In this document: positions 10,375-20,635 of the stretch, one piece after another | Numbering within the stretch: position 1 is the first letter of the stretch | Layout of the letters: each line of letters opens with the position of its first letter | Source: Halichondria panicea | Taxonomy: Eukaryota; Porifera; Demospongiae; Suberitida; Halichondriidae | NCBI RefSeq assembly: GCF_963675165.1 | Contig: NC_087386.1 | Coordinates: 5,276,169-5,340,168 of the forward strand | Direction: 5' to 3' | Length of the DNA stretch: 64,000 nucleotides | Translations under genes and position numbers: made by a program | Notes under the pieces: generated by a model | What the model was told of the DNA's origin: nothing | Seen by the model: only the letters and a program-made list of their open reading frames with translations | Database searches by the model: none

Positions 10375-11364
10375 AACGGATGACGATTGCATAACAGTCC
10401 AATTACGGTGGTGTGTCTGGGAGTTTTCTATCTCCATCTCCATTTCATTTTCAATTTCAATTTGACCTCGATCCATCAATTCTTTTGTGAAACCATCTCT
10501 TTCAAGCTCCTCTCTAATTATCTGTAATAATGAAACTCATGCGATAATGTTACACTGGCAGGTTAGGCTCAACATCAGCAATCAGCTACGAAATACGTGC
10601 ATGCATACAACACGCATATCACTCAGGAAACCTATACCTCTAAATGAGTGTGTAGATCCCAACAGATCACACATTTCACGTCAATTATGACAACGTTACG
10701 CAGTAAGTTCGTTCTGCTAAACAGCAATGCACTGTATATCTTCTCAGTTGGAAAACCTAATAATTTTCACAAAATAGTAAACCAACTGAAACTAGTGAGT
10801 TGGATGGATCCATAGCGTTCGCCAATAGGAAAGTGTCCACCCTCCAGGATCTCAAACTTTTTGCTCTGATCTGTTGCTCGAGCAAAGACTAGTCTTTGTT
10901 GATGGTCAGAGTTTAAGCTCGCACAGTGCTGTATTTCCAGGGTGAGAGGCCTCTTGAACTGCACCTGGGGCTCACATTTCACATGATAAATTGAACTGAA
11001 TAGTTCCGAGTTTGTGGGAATCTCGAAGTCAGTGGCTAAGTCAAAGGATATGTGTAGGACACACATATTGATTCCTTTAGGTAGGCAATTCTCTGGGAAT
11101 TTAATTTTAAATCCAAACTTGCTGAACTCTTGAGATTTATTGGTGACTTCTAAAAAAGATTCTCCAATGTGACCTGTGATTCAAACGGTATTGTACAGCT
11201 AGAGAGCAAGCTAAACAACACCATTAATATTCTACTGCACAACACTACGTTATACAGAAATAGCTCAAAAATATCAATAAAACCTGGTGATGGTTTGGAT
11301 TCGGTGCTATTGCGTTTCCTAATTGTTGACTCTTCATTCCTTCCAGTAGAGAACTCGCCTGAAG
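10375..11364 (-). CDS. ZU5 domain exons of the Kelch-ankyrin gene
   Basis: Exon 11364-11284 is a Ser/Lys/Arg linker (EESTIRKRNSTESKPSP). Exon 11173-about 10769 begins HIGESFLEV and carries a ZU5 fold signature (FGFKIKFPENCLPKGINMCV, SSIYHVKC, PLTLEIQHCASL, then SFSWFTI). ZU5 domains occur in ankyrins, UNC5 and PIDD. Exon 10731-10680 (ALLFSRTNLLRNVVIID) and exon 10521-10375 (IIREELERDG, then a Glu/Met-rich helix) follow in phase. The donor at about 10769 (GTGAAA) is the weakest point of the model. Confidence 0.75.
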
Positions 11365-14300
11365 CTGAATAACAAACATATCATCACATAAAATTATTAG
11401 CCCATGCAGCATCAGCTCCATACATTTCTGGTGACCATCGAAACTGGCTGCCCAAAGAGGGGTCTCTCCCGACTGTACATAGGAAGAAAACAATGTAAAC
11501 AGCATGTTGTGGGAAAAGTGTTTGTACAACAAAACCAACCATGTTCTGAGTGTTGACTGTAGCCTTGGCAGAGATAACCTTTACAATCTCGTCATGTCCA
11601 TTCCTACTGGCTATATACAGAGCTGTCTGGTTGTCCTGTTATAGACCATAAACCATATAATTATATATCACAGCAACTGGACCAGCTAATTGTACACTCT
11701 CCACTACTCAGTCCACTCATACACAGAGGTGACAGTACACACACTCAACCATGGAATCAGCAGACACCGCATGACTCACATTAGTCTTGATATTGACATC
11801 AGCCTTGGCCTCCAACAACATTCTAACAACTCCACAGTGACCATTCTTACTGGCCATGTACAATGCCGTCCAACCATTCTGTTAGTGTACATATCCAATA
11901 ATATATCACATGACTATCTATTCTAACGTCCAGCCAGTGCTAGCTGATCTCTACACAAATATGACTGGACCAGCAATACAGGTCAACAGAACATGGGGAG
12001 GCTCTGTGGCTAGTGGCCTCTGAGATGCTACTTACACGTACTCACCTCATTGGGTACATCAACATTGGCCCCAGCATCGATTAGGAGCTCCATACATTTC
12101 TGGTGACCATTGAAACTGGCTGTCCAAAGAGGGGTCACTCCCGACTGTACATAGGAGGAAAACAATGTAAACAGCATGTTGTGGGAAATTGTTTGCACAA
12201 CAAAACCAACCTTGGTCTGAGTGTTGACTGTAGCCTTGGCTGCTAAGAGGACCCTCACTATCTCATCGTGTCCATTCCTACTGGCTATATATAGAGCTGT
12301 CTGGTTGCCCTGTATAGACCATAATTATTATACAAACATGCAGATTATTAAACTGCAACTGGACCAGCTAATTTTACACTCTCCACTACTCAGTCCACTC
12401 ATACACAGAGGTGACAGTACACACACTCAACCATGGAATCAGCAGAGTACACAAACACCACCATGCAGCGTGACTCACATTAGTTTTGCTGTGGACGTCA
12501 GCCTTGGCCTCCAACAACATACTAACAACTCCACAGTGACCATTCTGACTGGCCATGTACAATGCCGTCGAACCATCCTGTTATAGTGTACATATCCAAA
12601 CAACGTTTTAAATTAACAGACAAGCATAAATCTCACTATTTTTTTAATGTTAACTTTAGCCTTTGCAGCAATCAATACTTCCACTGCCCTCACATGACCA
12701 TTACAAGCAGCTACATAGTGGTGGATAAACCAGGGCATAGCCACGGGTAGTGATATAAAACTACCGTATAGCGTGTAATTTTCGTGGGGCCAAATATTCG
12801 TGGTTTTCGTGGTTGGAGGTCTGACCACGAATATTTTACCCACGAATAAGCGACCTTGCCTACCTTTACCTGCAGTGCAAGCAGCAACCACGAAAATATT
12901 ACCCACAAAATGTCTCAATATTGCTGAACCACGAATATTTTGTCTCCCAAAAATTACCCGCTATACGGTAGAGGGGTGCCGAGCAACGTTATTGTAGATT
13001 ATGTATTAGTTAATGTACAGTGTATAGAGGGGTTTACGACAGTAAACCTCCTGACTACGAGGGCGTAAGCCCGAGGGGGAGGTGTGGTTTATTGTCATAA
13101 ACCCTGAGGCACTGTGCATTAATTGATATATGTCCCATCTGATTGGCTGACTGGTTGCTATGCATCAAGCTTGCATGACTACCACATAGCAACACTATTC
13201 AAACACAAGAAGACAGTAGGAAAAGAGAGCTCGTCCACACCATGTACCAGGGCTGCTGTACATGTCCACACTCAAAGCCTTGCGCAGCCTGGACAGAATA
13301 TGAGCAGCCAGCCCCTCCCTCCAAGCGAACGGTACAGAGCCACTCCCCCCTCTGTTCAATTAGTCAGCCCCTCCCTCCACTTACTGCGCAGCAACCAGCC
13401 AGACAGCAGAAGAAACAACACAGCTAGCTCTAAACGGTGTCTAGACCAGCTCTCTTCAGCTATGCCAGGCTAGTAGGCAAGCAAAGGTAAGCTTAAAATA
13501 GCCACTCCTATATTATTACTAAACTGGCTTCTTTTTATTTAAATACAGAAGCTGAACAGGCCTAGTGCAGTGCGTGCAGTACTAGTGCTAGTGAGCAAGG
13601 CTCAGCCTGAGCCCAAGCCCTCTCCCAGAGTGTCTCTAAAGCAGCTCCTTCTGCAACACACAGCAGAATTTTGATGAACTAGTCTACAGACTACACCCTC
13701 TGTTTTCATTTATGACATTTTGTTTCTCATGCAAGACATTTCCATTCATTGAAAACACTATTAATTTTATTTTTGCTGCATATGCTTAAGGGCCAATTTA
13801 TGAGCCATATTTTCCCTTGTAGCCCTGAGGTGCCAATTTATGACAGTTAAACCCCACTAGACTACATGGCAAAAGTGTAGTAGGTGGGAAATATGTAGCG
13901 TTAATGAGATTCATCATGAACAATTCATTGCAAGTGATGTCACATGACAGTGTGTTTGCCTAGCTAGCCAGAGGAGGTTGGCCACGCGTCATCAATCATG
14001 TGACATTCCTAAGGTCTCTGCTCACGTTACCATAGATACCGAATAACTGTAATAAAAACGTTATGGATACTTGCTTTGCTGACTTGTAACACCGGACTAG
14101 CTGTGTCTGTTGTCTGGCTGGACCTAGCTATACTATAGGGTAGAGTGTAGTTCAGCGGTGCTGTATGCAGCTTGCATTGTACTGGCTGGCAAGAATCTAG
14201 TAAACACTGTATGCACTGATAACTCGCCAGAATAGAGGGGATCGGGTTGGTTAATGAAAGTTTTATATCAAAAGAAGCCAGAGAGGCACATACAGTTTGC

Positions 14301-15174
14301 CTTCAGTCTCTAATGACCGTGCAATATCAGCTAGAAGTTTACATAGAACTCATTGTCAATTTTTGTGCCAGCTCAGCAAAAAAAGTGGTGCATGTGATCG
14401 TGTCCAACCTCCTCTGCTAGCTATAGCTGCTGAAACTGACTATTGTCAAGGGCGTATGAGAGAAGAGGGCATGCAACAACTTGCGAGCAAAAACTGTATA
14501 AGTGAGCGGTGGAATTTACTGGAAAAGTACAGTAAAATAGATTGTAGGTGTGTCTGATTTTGTGTAAGGTACATGTAGCAGATAGCTATAAATACAGTTT
14601 TTGTTCGCACGTTGGACTAATAGTGAGTTGCAAACCCTTACGCCCTTGCTATTGTACAATGTCATGCACTCCTGACAATAGCTTTAGCTACAAAAGCGGC
14701 AGGCTTGCACAAGGTAAAACTAGTTTGTTTAAGCTCTCATAAGATAAAGTAGGTTGTCATGATTATAGGGGAAGTCAAAACTGCCTTAGGCTTCTTTATC
14801 GTAAGACCTTGATTTAAAGCGACACTTTCGAAACGAAACAAGAGGTCGCTTCTTTTGGAGGTTGAAAAATTATATTGAAGTCCTGGTGTCGCATATTTAG
14901 AGAGTCGCATCTAATTAGAGGTAACTCTACAGAGTCTACTTGCCTCGATTTCAGGCCGCTTAAAAACACTGATTTTTAAGTGGGCTACAATCGAGGCTAG
15001 GGAGTGGCTTCATTTAGAACGCGACATTAAAAAATAATTGTCAATGCAGCTGTCGCTATTTTTAGAGGTCAGAAAATTGCTGAAGCTCCAGGGTGTCACA
15101 TATTTGGAGGGTCGCCTTAAATCGAGGTCTTACTGTAATTATGCCTCGGTGCGCATGCCAAGCGAGGTATACGG

Positions 15175-15212
<38 letters not shown>

Positions 15213-18200
15213 GCGTGTGTGTGTGTGTGTCTGTGTAGACTGCTACAGCTGCTCAAGGATGAATCAAGTACAAGTAAGAGTTTCTATAGGCTTCTAGTCA
15301 TGTTTACTTAGATTTTAATTCGTGGATTTGCAAAATAATGCTTCGTTCTCGAGTTATGCCTAGTTTTGCTTACTTGGAATGCCATTGCAGCCTTTTCAGA
15401 AGAGTCCGTAGCATAACTTGTTCCCTGAGTGTTACTACTCTACTTAGTAGTTAGCTCTGCACTAGAACGCTAGCTATTGGTAGCTGCAAGAGTGAGCAGA
15501 GAGCTGCAAGGCTCTGCTGACTTGCAGCCATTAGACTTGAACTTTTGGCATCGATCGTTTTTAACAACAATCATGGTGATCATTACCCACTATTCGTATG
15601 CAGTAAGATGTTCATCATGATCAATGTGTGTATAAAAGCTAGCTATTAGTAGTTTTATGTTATGTAGCTTTGGCACCTCCACCGAGGCATCAGCACCCGC
15701 GGTGCTTTCATTTAATTAGTTTTAAAAAAATTGAACTTCATTGTTTAATGTTTAATGTAGCACAAACCGTATGTTGCAAACAATACAGCAGTGTAAACAT
15801 TGTGTTAAATTATGGTATTGAGGGCCTGACCCGGAGGCTGCAGCTAGCTAGCTAGCTAGTAGGCAAGCAAAACGATAGTCTTTAAACTAAGTGGTGTGGC
15901 TTCCTGTCAACCAAATTTTGGCGCTGCGCAGCTAAAAATCTCTAGCAATCCCTTCCCCAAATCCTGGCTACACCCCGAGTATATCAAGGTAGTCTACCAG
16001 TGCTCTCTAGCTCCGGTGTCTAATAATGATTATCTCTATTCTAATGTCAGAGGATACCAACTACCAGTGATAGCTGGTCTCAGGGGCGAATCCAGGAAAA
16101 ATGAAAGGGGGGGCTAGTAGAAAGGGGCAAAGCCCCGTACGAGGGTGGCGGAGCCACCCAGGGGGTGGGTATGCTCCCCCTCCCGCCTCGCCGGAGGCGA
16201 AATTTTTTGATTTTTACAATTTGCTCACACTTTTACCTTTGAACTGTCATATTAATAAGTGAATACTGAATATGAAAAAGTTAATACAAAAAACTCGTTC
16301 TAATCAAAAAAAGGATGTATACTGTAGATGTTACATCTACATTCATGTAGCCTCGTTCCCAGGCCTTACTTTTTCTTGCTGTTGTCACTGTTCATCCATA
16401 AACATAAGAAAGACATAGTGAGGCAGCAAAGAAAGAAATGGGCGTACAGTTAAGAAAAAGTAAGGCCTGGTTTGGGAAATCGCGTGATCCACAAGGATTT
16501 TTATGAACGTGGGCGATATGTAGCCCACAATCGTGACATAAGGTATTATCCCACGCATTCAGAGTAAGACTGTACTGTACTGCACTGAGACAACCACCAA
16601 GCTGTGCTGCAAGTCAGATCAGAGAACCAGCGTGGCCAGCTCTGGTGGCAGTAGCTACCTGCTATATGATAATGATGACTAAGCTATTCTACTATAGCAT
16701 ATCGCATGTAGAAAGACACAAGAAAAGGTAATAGTGATAGAATCTAAACACACAATCTAGACTAGTAGATCATCTAGCTAAGCCTAAGGTATAGCTAGCT
16801 ATAGTGCTTGCAAACTTCCAGTTCCAAGTCCATGTCCAGCTTGCTGCAGGCAAAGTTTTATTAGTCGTAGACCTCTGCGTGGGCAGTCCAACATCTCTAG
16901 CTCAGTATGCCCACGCTCATTTTCACCCTTCTACCACCCTTCTACCCTCACGCGACTTCCCGATACAGGCTCTCCTTTTTCCTAACTCTACGTCTATTTC
17001 TTTCTTTATTCCTCCAATTAATACCGTATTTTATCTCATTGAATGAATAATACAGTATTTTATCTTATTGAACGATTGTGATAAAGAACAGAAAAAGGAG
17101 AGCCTGTGTAGAGGCTAACATTCATGCACTCTTGGTACATGAAAGAATCACAATGCCTACCAAGACTGCACTGAGAGTGAGAGAAGGTAAGGCTACTTCC
17201 TTGCAACTAGCTGAAAAAGTCTGAGATCTGCTCCGTGTTGCAGCTCAACAGCAGCCTAGGAAGAGAGGCCTGGGATATGATCGAGGCTACAAAACATTGC
17301 ACAAGGAGCTGACTCAGCAACAGCAATAGTTGACCTATGCACTTTATTAGTAGCTAGCTAGCTAGCTTGCTAGTACAGTATGTCCATAGCTAGCCTACAT
17401 CCTTTATACTCTTAGTAGCTAGACTTGGCTGTTGTGCATAAATAACAAGGTTGGTGGCAAAATTGTTGTAACCTCAGACTAGAAATACGTAGGTAGTTTT
17501 TTCAAAAGGGGGGGGCTTCAGCCCCTCAAAACCACCCCCTGGATCCGCCCCTGGGTCTCTAAACAAATATGCCTATCTCTGGTGTATAATGGACTAAACA
17601 TAAACAGCACAATTCAACAGAACATGGGGAGGCTCTGTGGCTAGTGGCCTCTGAGATGTGTGTACAGCTACTTACACTCACCTCTTTGGGTACATCAACA
17701 TTGGCCCCAGCATCGATTAGGAGCTCCATACATTTCTGGTGACCATTGAAACTGGCTATCCAAAGAGGGGTCTCTCCCGACTGTACATAAGAGGAAAACA
17801 ATGTAAACAGCATGTTGTGGGAAATAGCAAAACCAACCTTGATCCGAGTGTTGACTGTAGCCTTGGCTGCTAAGAGAACCCTCACTATCTCATTATATCC
17901 ATTCCTACTGGCCCAGTAAAGAGCAGTAATACCATCCTGTAGAGACAATAATTATCAACCAACGGACATAATTATTGGCATTGTAGACAGTATTCCCCTC
18001 ACCTTGTCTGCCTGGTTGGGATCAGCCCCACACTCCAGTAGCTCCAGAACCACACTCACATTACCCGTCTTAAAAGCATCTAAAAATTCCTGTGAAAAAA
18101 TGCACTATCAGCAAACAGTCCCCAAAAGAAAAATTGTATTACTACTGCACAATATTCTATTAGTCACTCACACAGAAGTACCAGCATATACAGTCGACAC

Positions 18201-20561
18201 TAACACTATATAAGCTGACAATGCACATTTGATACCTCCACCCACTCACTCACTCACGTACCATCCTGGGGTGCTGTAGACACAGCTTTCTGAGTGAGAC
18301 AATCACGTCGTCAACTGATGGTCTCTGTTGAGGTCGGTCATGGAGGCGTCTTGAATGTTGTGCTCTAATGAGTTTGGCTACATTGCCAGACCCGTAGCTT
18401 CCTTCGGCCACATTCATCAGCTCATCTCTGCTCACTATGACACGCAGACACAGCTCCGCTAGACTAGCCAGACCTGTAAAGGGAAATATAGGTGTGCACG
18501 AACAATTATAATGACACACACCAACAGTAACCATGCAGCATGTTGGTTGTCCTGTTGAAAGTACAGTGTGAATTGCACTACACAAACCAACTGAGCAGCA
18601 CATGCGATTTTATGGTCCCCCTAAAATGGACAGAAGAGACAGTATTGAAGATGAAAGGCACCCCTTGCATGCAATAGTAAGCTATACACAAGCATTTTGG
18701 CAATGTGTACTAAAGAGACTGTAGTGGAATTCAACACTGTACTGCCATGTAGGACAACCAACTTTCAATTGTCTGTGCAAACTTACCAAAGTGGAGTATT
18801 GTGAGGTTGGCTACGTTTTCCCTTTGAAACATGTCAGTAATTGGGTACTTGTACACGTTCCCTCCAAAGATAACAAGCTCACAGCTGGTAGTTTTGTTTG
18901 AGTAGACTGCCTTGGCAATGTGCCACGAGCGAGGCTCCACACCAATCTTCAGCTACATGCAGAGGGAGATGGTTTGATTAACCCAATTGCAATCATAGAC
19001 AAAAAGTTGCACATATACTGTACACTCACCTTTTTCCAGACTAAGGGATTTGGGTTGTCAAAGTTAAACTCGAGCAGCCAGGTCTCTGGTGAGATGTGCA
19101 GTTTACTACTCTTGCCCCAGAGGAGTACCATCCTCGGTTGCACTATTTGACCACACATCTCCTGCCACACGTTTTCAGGATCAACTAGGGACGTGAGGGT
19201 GGAGAACCGGGTGGCTATCGGCCACGGCTCCTCTGGGTCGTCTGGCTTGTATGGACCACTCCATTCCTGGCGTGGAAAATAATTATTATAAGCAGTACTT
19301 TCAATAATATGGTGTGTACAAGCTTCTCAATTAATGTGTTTGTGGCTAACCCCAAGACTATGAAGGACTTCCTAGGATGCCTTACCCTGCTATCAAAGTC
19401 AAATATGTAGCATGTGTTGGAGTACACGAGTGCAGAGCCATTTCCCCCAAACAGGACAGCTCGATGACTGTCAAACTTGGAGAATGCATGAGATCCTAGC
19501 GGATCAGGTCGGAATGCATTTTCGTCCAATGGGGCCTCCCATTCACCTACAACAGCAAAGACAAACTAATTTGTACAATGCTGCAGGTTAATAATTTCTG
19601 GCCTCTTGCATGCAGGCATTATTACAAGCACCCATGCTTTTCTTGATACGAAAGCAATCACTGATCTAAACACATCTTAGATAGGCTAGGGCTACAAAGT
19701 GAAAATGCACAATCCTAACTCAAGTCATAAATCAAAGTCAATTCACTCACTTGTGTTAATGTCGAACTCCAGGTACTCGCTGGTCCATCCATAGTCACGT
19801 TCAATTTCGTCCTCCACGTAGGCGAGATACCTGGCCCCTAGGTCCTGAGGTTTCGGGGGATTCCCTATCTCACGACTGGCCCTCCCCACTCCTCCAAACA
19901 CGCACATCCGATCCTTGTGGATGATTACTCCAGTCTGGTAACGCTCCCTTGGCTTTACTTCAGGCATCACCTCCACTTTTTCCCACACCCACTCTCTGTC
20001 AGGGGACACTTTGTAGACCTCGTTATCAAATTGCAAATCTTTGAACCCACTGAACAGGATGATGGTGCGTGAGGGGTGATGAACACTAAGGGAGGAGCCA
20101 AGGCCAAGAGTGGGGTACTCTCCGCTGGTCGACTGCCGAAACCACTTGTTTGTGGTGAGGTCTAAAACGTCAAACGGATGATTCTCATCGTTTGAACGAG
20201 GGAGGGAGACAGGGACAGGGACAGGGAGGTTAACATCAATGTCTTCTTTGTCCGAGTCATCATTATCAGAATTGGAGCTGGAGTCACTGTCCTCAACGGG
20301 CTTCAAGATGTGGACGTCTGTAGTATTGCCTCCCCACACATACAGCTTGTTTTCAAAGATTACTCCACAGCCTCCATTCCTCTGATCAATCTCCTCAGTT
20401 GGAACCGTGATTGGAACTACTCTCTCCATCCTGACGGTCTCGCAATGTCTCTCAAGCAAGCCAGGCGTTTCATTTGCTTGGCTTGTGAGACTAATTAAAA
20501 TAGCAGACAAGATTGCGAAAAGATGGACTTTCCCTGGGAAGATCCCTCTACAATCCTTCAT
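10375..20561 (-). CDS. Kelch - kinase tail - ankyrin - ZU5 multidomain gene
   Basis: Multi-exon minus-strand gene with start ATG at 20561. Phase-consistent exons: 20561-19751, 19546-19386, 19266-19030, 18952-18787, 18473-18262 (Kelch and kinase tail); 18089-18003, 17936-17838, 17780-17682, an eroded exon near 12.7 kb, 12577-12479, 12309-12211, 12144-12046, 11878-11780, 11635-11540 and 11472-about 11400 (ankyrin); 11364-11284, 11173-about 10769, 10731-10680, 10521-10375 (linker, ZU5, downstream). The last exon seen ends in phase 0 with donor GTGAGT, so the gene continues, possibly to 5220 and the Death exon at 3727. The role is probably cytoplasmic protein-protein scaffolding and signalling. 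The N-terminus has a hydrophobic run (HLFAILSAILISL) that looks like a signal peptide and fits poorly with a cytosolic protein; a start at the later Met in VRMERVV is an alternative. It faces the CARD-ZU5-Death gene head to head. Individual exons are well supported; continuity across the 5-kb transposon-filled intron (17682 to 12.7 kb) is inferred from repeat order and phase. Confidence 0.7.
11400..18089 (-). CDS. ankyrin-repeat exon series of the Kelch gene
   Basis: A 29-codon capping exon (18089-18003; EFLDAFKTGN...LLECGADPNQADK) is followed by exons that each encode one 33-residue ankyrin repeat with phase-0 borders. Types recur in the order T3 (GHDEIVRVLLAAKATVN), T4 (SGETPLWIASFNGHQKCMEL), T1 (GHVRAVEVLIAAKAKVN), T2 (GHCGVVxMLLEAKAD). 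The T1 exon near 12730-12640 has lost its 5' part beside a transposon and its end reads AAATA|GTGAG. Exon 11635-11540 is one codon short. Exon 11472 onward breaks off after HGLIIL in place of LLIDAGANVDV. Confidence 0.85.
12764..12968. mobile_element. Tc1/mariner-like MITE, TIR CCGTATAGCG
   Basis: A 205-bp near-palindrome flanked by TA on both sides, with termini TACCGTATAGCG and CGCTATACGGTA and internal inverted repeats rich in TTCGTGGTT / AACCACGAA. A second copy in inverted orientation is at 48944-49148. It lies beside the eroded T1 ankyrin exon of the Kelch gene. A lone terminus is at 63118-63130. Confidence 0.85.
13020..13180. repeat. dispersed repeat, copy 1
   Basis: The segment with ACGAGGGCGTAAGCCCGAGG, TTTATTGTCATAAACCC and CCATCTGATTGGCTGACTGG recurs at about 47780-47980 in the same orientation. 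It has an internal palindrome (GACAGTAAACC..GGTTTATTGTC). Class unknown. Confidence 0.75.
13181..14800. other. no gene seen (intron of the Kelch-ankyrin gene)
   Basis: Short open stretches on the plus strand here lack recognisable motifs. This is interspersed repeat debris inside the large intron. Confidence 0.5.
14801..15133. mobile_element. MITE with GTAAGACC termini and a nested 58-bp palindrome
   Basis: The termini GTAAGACCTTGATTTAAAGCG and CGCCTTAAATCGAGGTCTTAC are inverted copies, as in Tc1/mariner-like elements. Inside, at 14941-14998, lies TGCCTCGATTTCAGGCCGC...AATCGAGGCTA, a compact palindrome with Mutator-like termini but no visible target duplication. Confidence 0.65.
15138..15715. 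repeat. dispersed GCACCGAGGCAT element, copy A
   Basis: An element of about 575 bp running from ATGCCTCGGTGCGCATGCC...GAGGTATACGG through a GT-dinucleotide tract (15178-15232) to CCACCGAGGCATCAGCACC...GGTGCTTTCA. Related copies: about 22337-23395 (reverse, interrupted), 35935-36503 (reverse), 45428-46265 and 46266-46905 (interrupted), and a diverged one at about 49690-50096. Class unknown; no ORF. Confidence 0.8.
15178..15232. repeat. (GT)n microsatellite
   Basis: Nearly pure GT repeat with two GCGT interruptions, inside the dispersed element. Confidence 0.95.
16081..17553. mobile_element. hAT-like element, TIR CAGGGGCG, 5-bp TSD
   Basis: The termini CAGGGGCGAATCCAGG and CCTGGATCCGCCCCTG are inverted copies. 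GGTCT directly flanks both ends (16076-16080 and 17554-17558). No transposase ORF. A Mutator-like element (16348-17117) is nested inside it. Confidence 0.8.
16348..17117. mobile_element. Mutator-like nonautonomous element, TSD ACATTCATG
   Basis: Begins TAGCCTCGTTCCCAGGCC and ends AGCCTGTGTAGAGGCTA. The 9-bp target duplication ACATTCATG is exact at 16339-16347 and 17118-17126. Each end carries its own hairpin (CCTTACTTTTTCT / AGAAAAAGTAAGG and GCTCTCCTTTTTC / AAAAAGGAGAGC). The same element is present inverted, with further insertions, at 26266-28869. Confidence 0.9.
18262..20561 (-). CDS. Kelch module and leftover kinase tail (5' exons of the preceding gene)
   Basis: The first exon (270 codons) and three more encode Kelch-type blades: GGCGVIFENKLYVWGGNTTD, SRTIILFSGF, YQTGVIIHKDRMCVFGG, HRAVLFGGNGSALV, QPRMVLLWGKSSK, TSCELVIFGGNVY. 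An acidic Asp/Ser/Glu linker and a VPVPVPV run sit in the middle. The last exon (18473-18262) starts LASLAELCLRVIVSRDEL, which is faintly SOCS-box-like, and ends HDRPQQRPSVDDVIVSLRK. That end is nearly identical to the C-terminal helix of the kinase at 50.2 kb, yet no catalytic motifs (HRD, DFG) precede it. So the kinase core is missing and only its tail remains. Confidence 0.8.
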
Positions 20562-20635
20562 TCTTGTGGCTTGACTGAATTGTGAATGAGGAATTAGTTT
20601 TGCACTGTTAGACTTTGTAGATCTAATAATAAATT
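20562..20635. promoter_or_regulatory. bidirectional promoter region between divergent genes
   Basis: Only 74 bp separate the ATG of the Kelch gene (20561, minus) from the ATG of the CARD-ZU5-Death gene (20636, plus). Both 5'-UTRs and any core promoter must lie here or inside the coding exons. An AT-rich AATAATAAATT precedes the plus-strand ATG. No firm TATA box or factor site can be claimed. Confidence 0.6.

Noticed and set aside
12613-12997. ORFs across 12.6-13.0 kb on both strands
   Set aside because: They arise from the palindromic MITE; only the minus-strand stretch 12640-12720 has real ankyrin similarity, and it is eroded.
14941-14998. Possible further miniature Mutator-like element
   Set aside because: The termini match, but the flanks (GAGTCTACT and GGGAGTGGC) show no target duplication; kept only as an internal palindrome.
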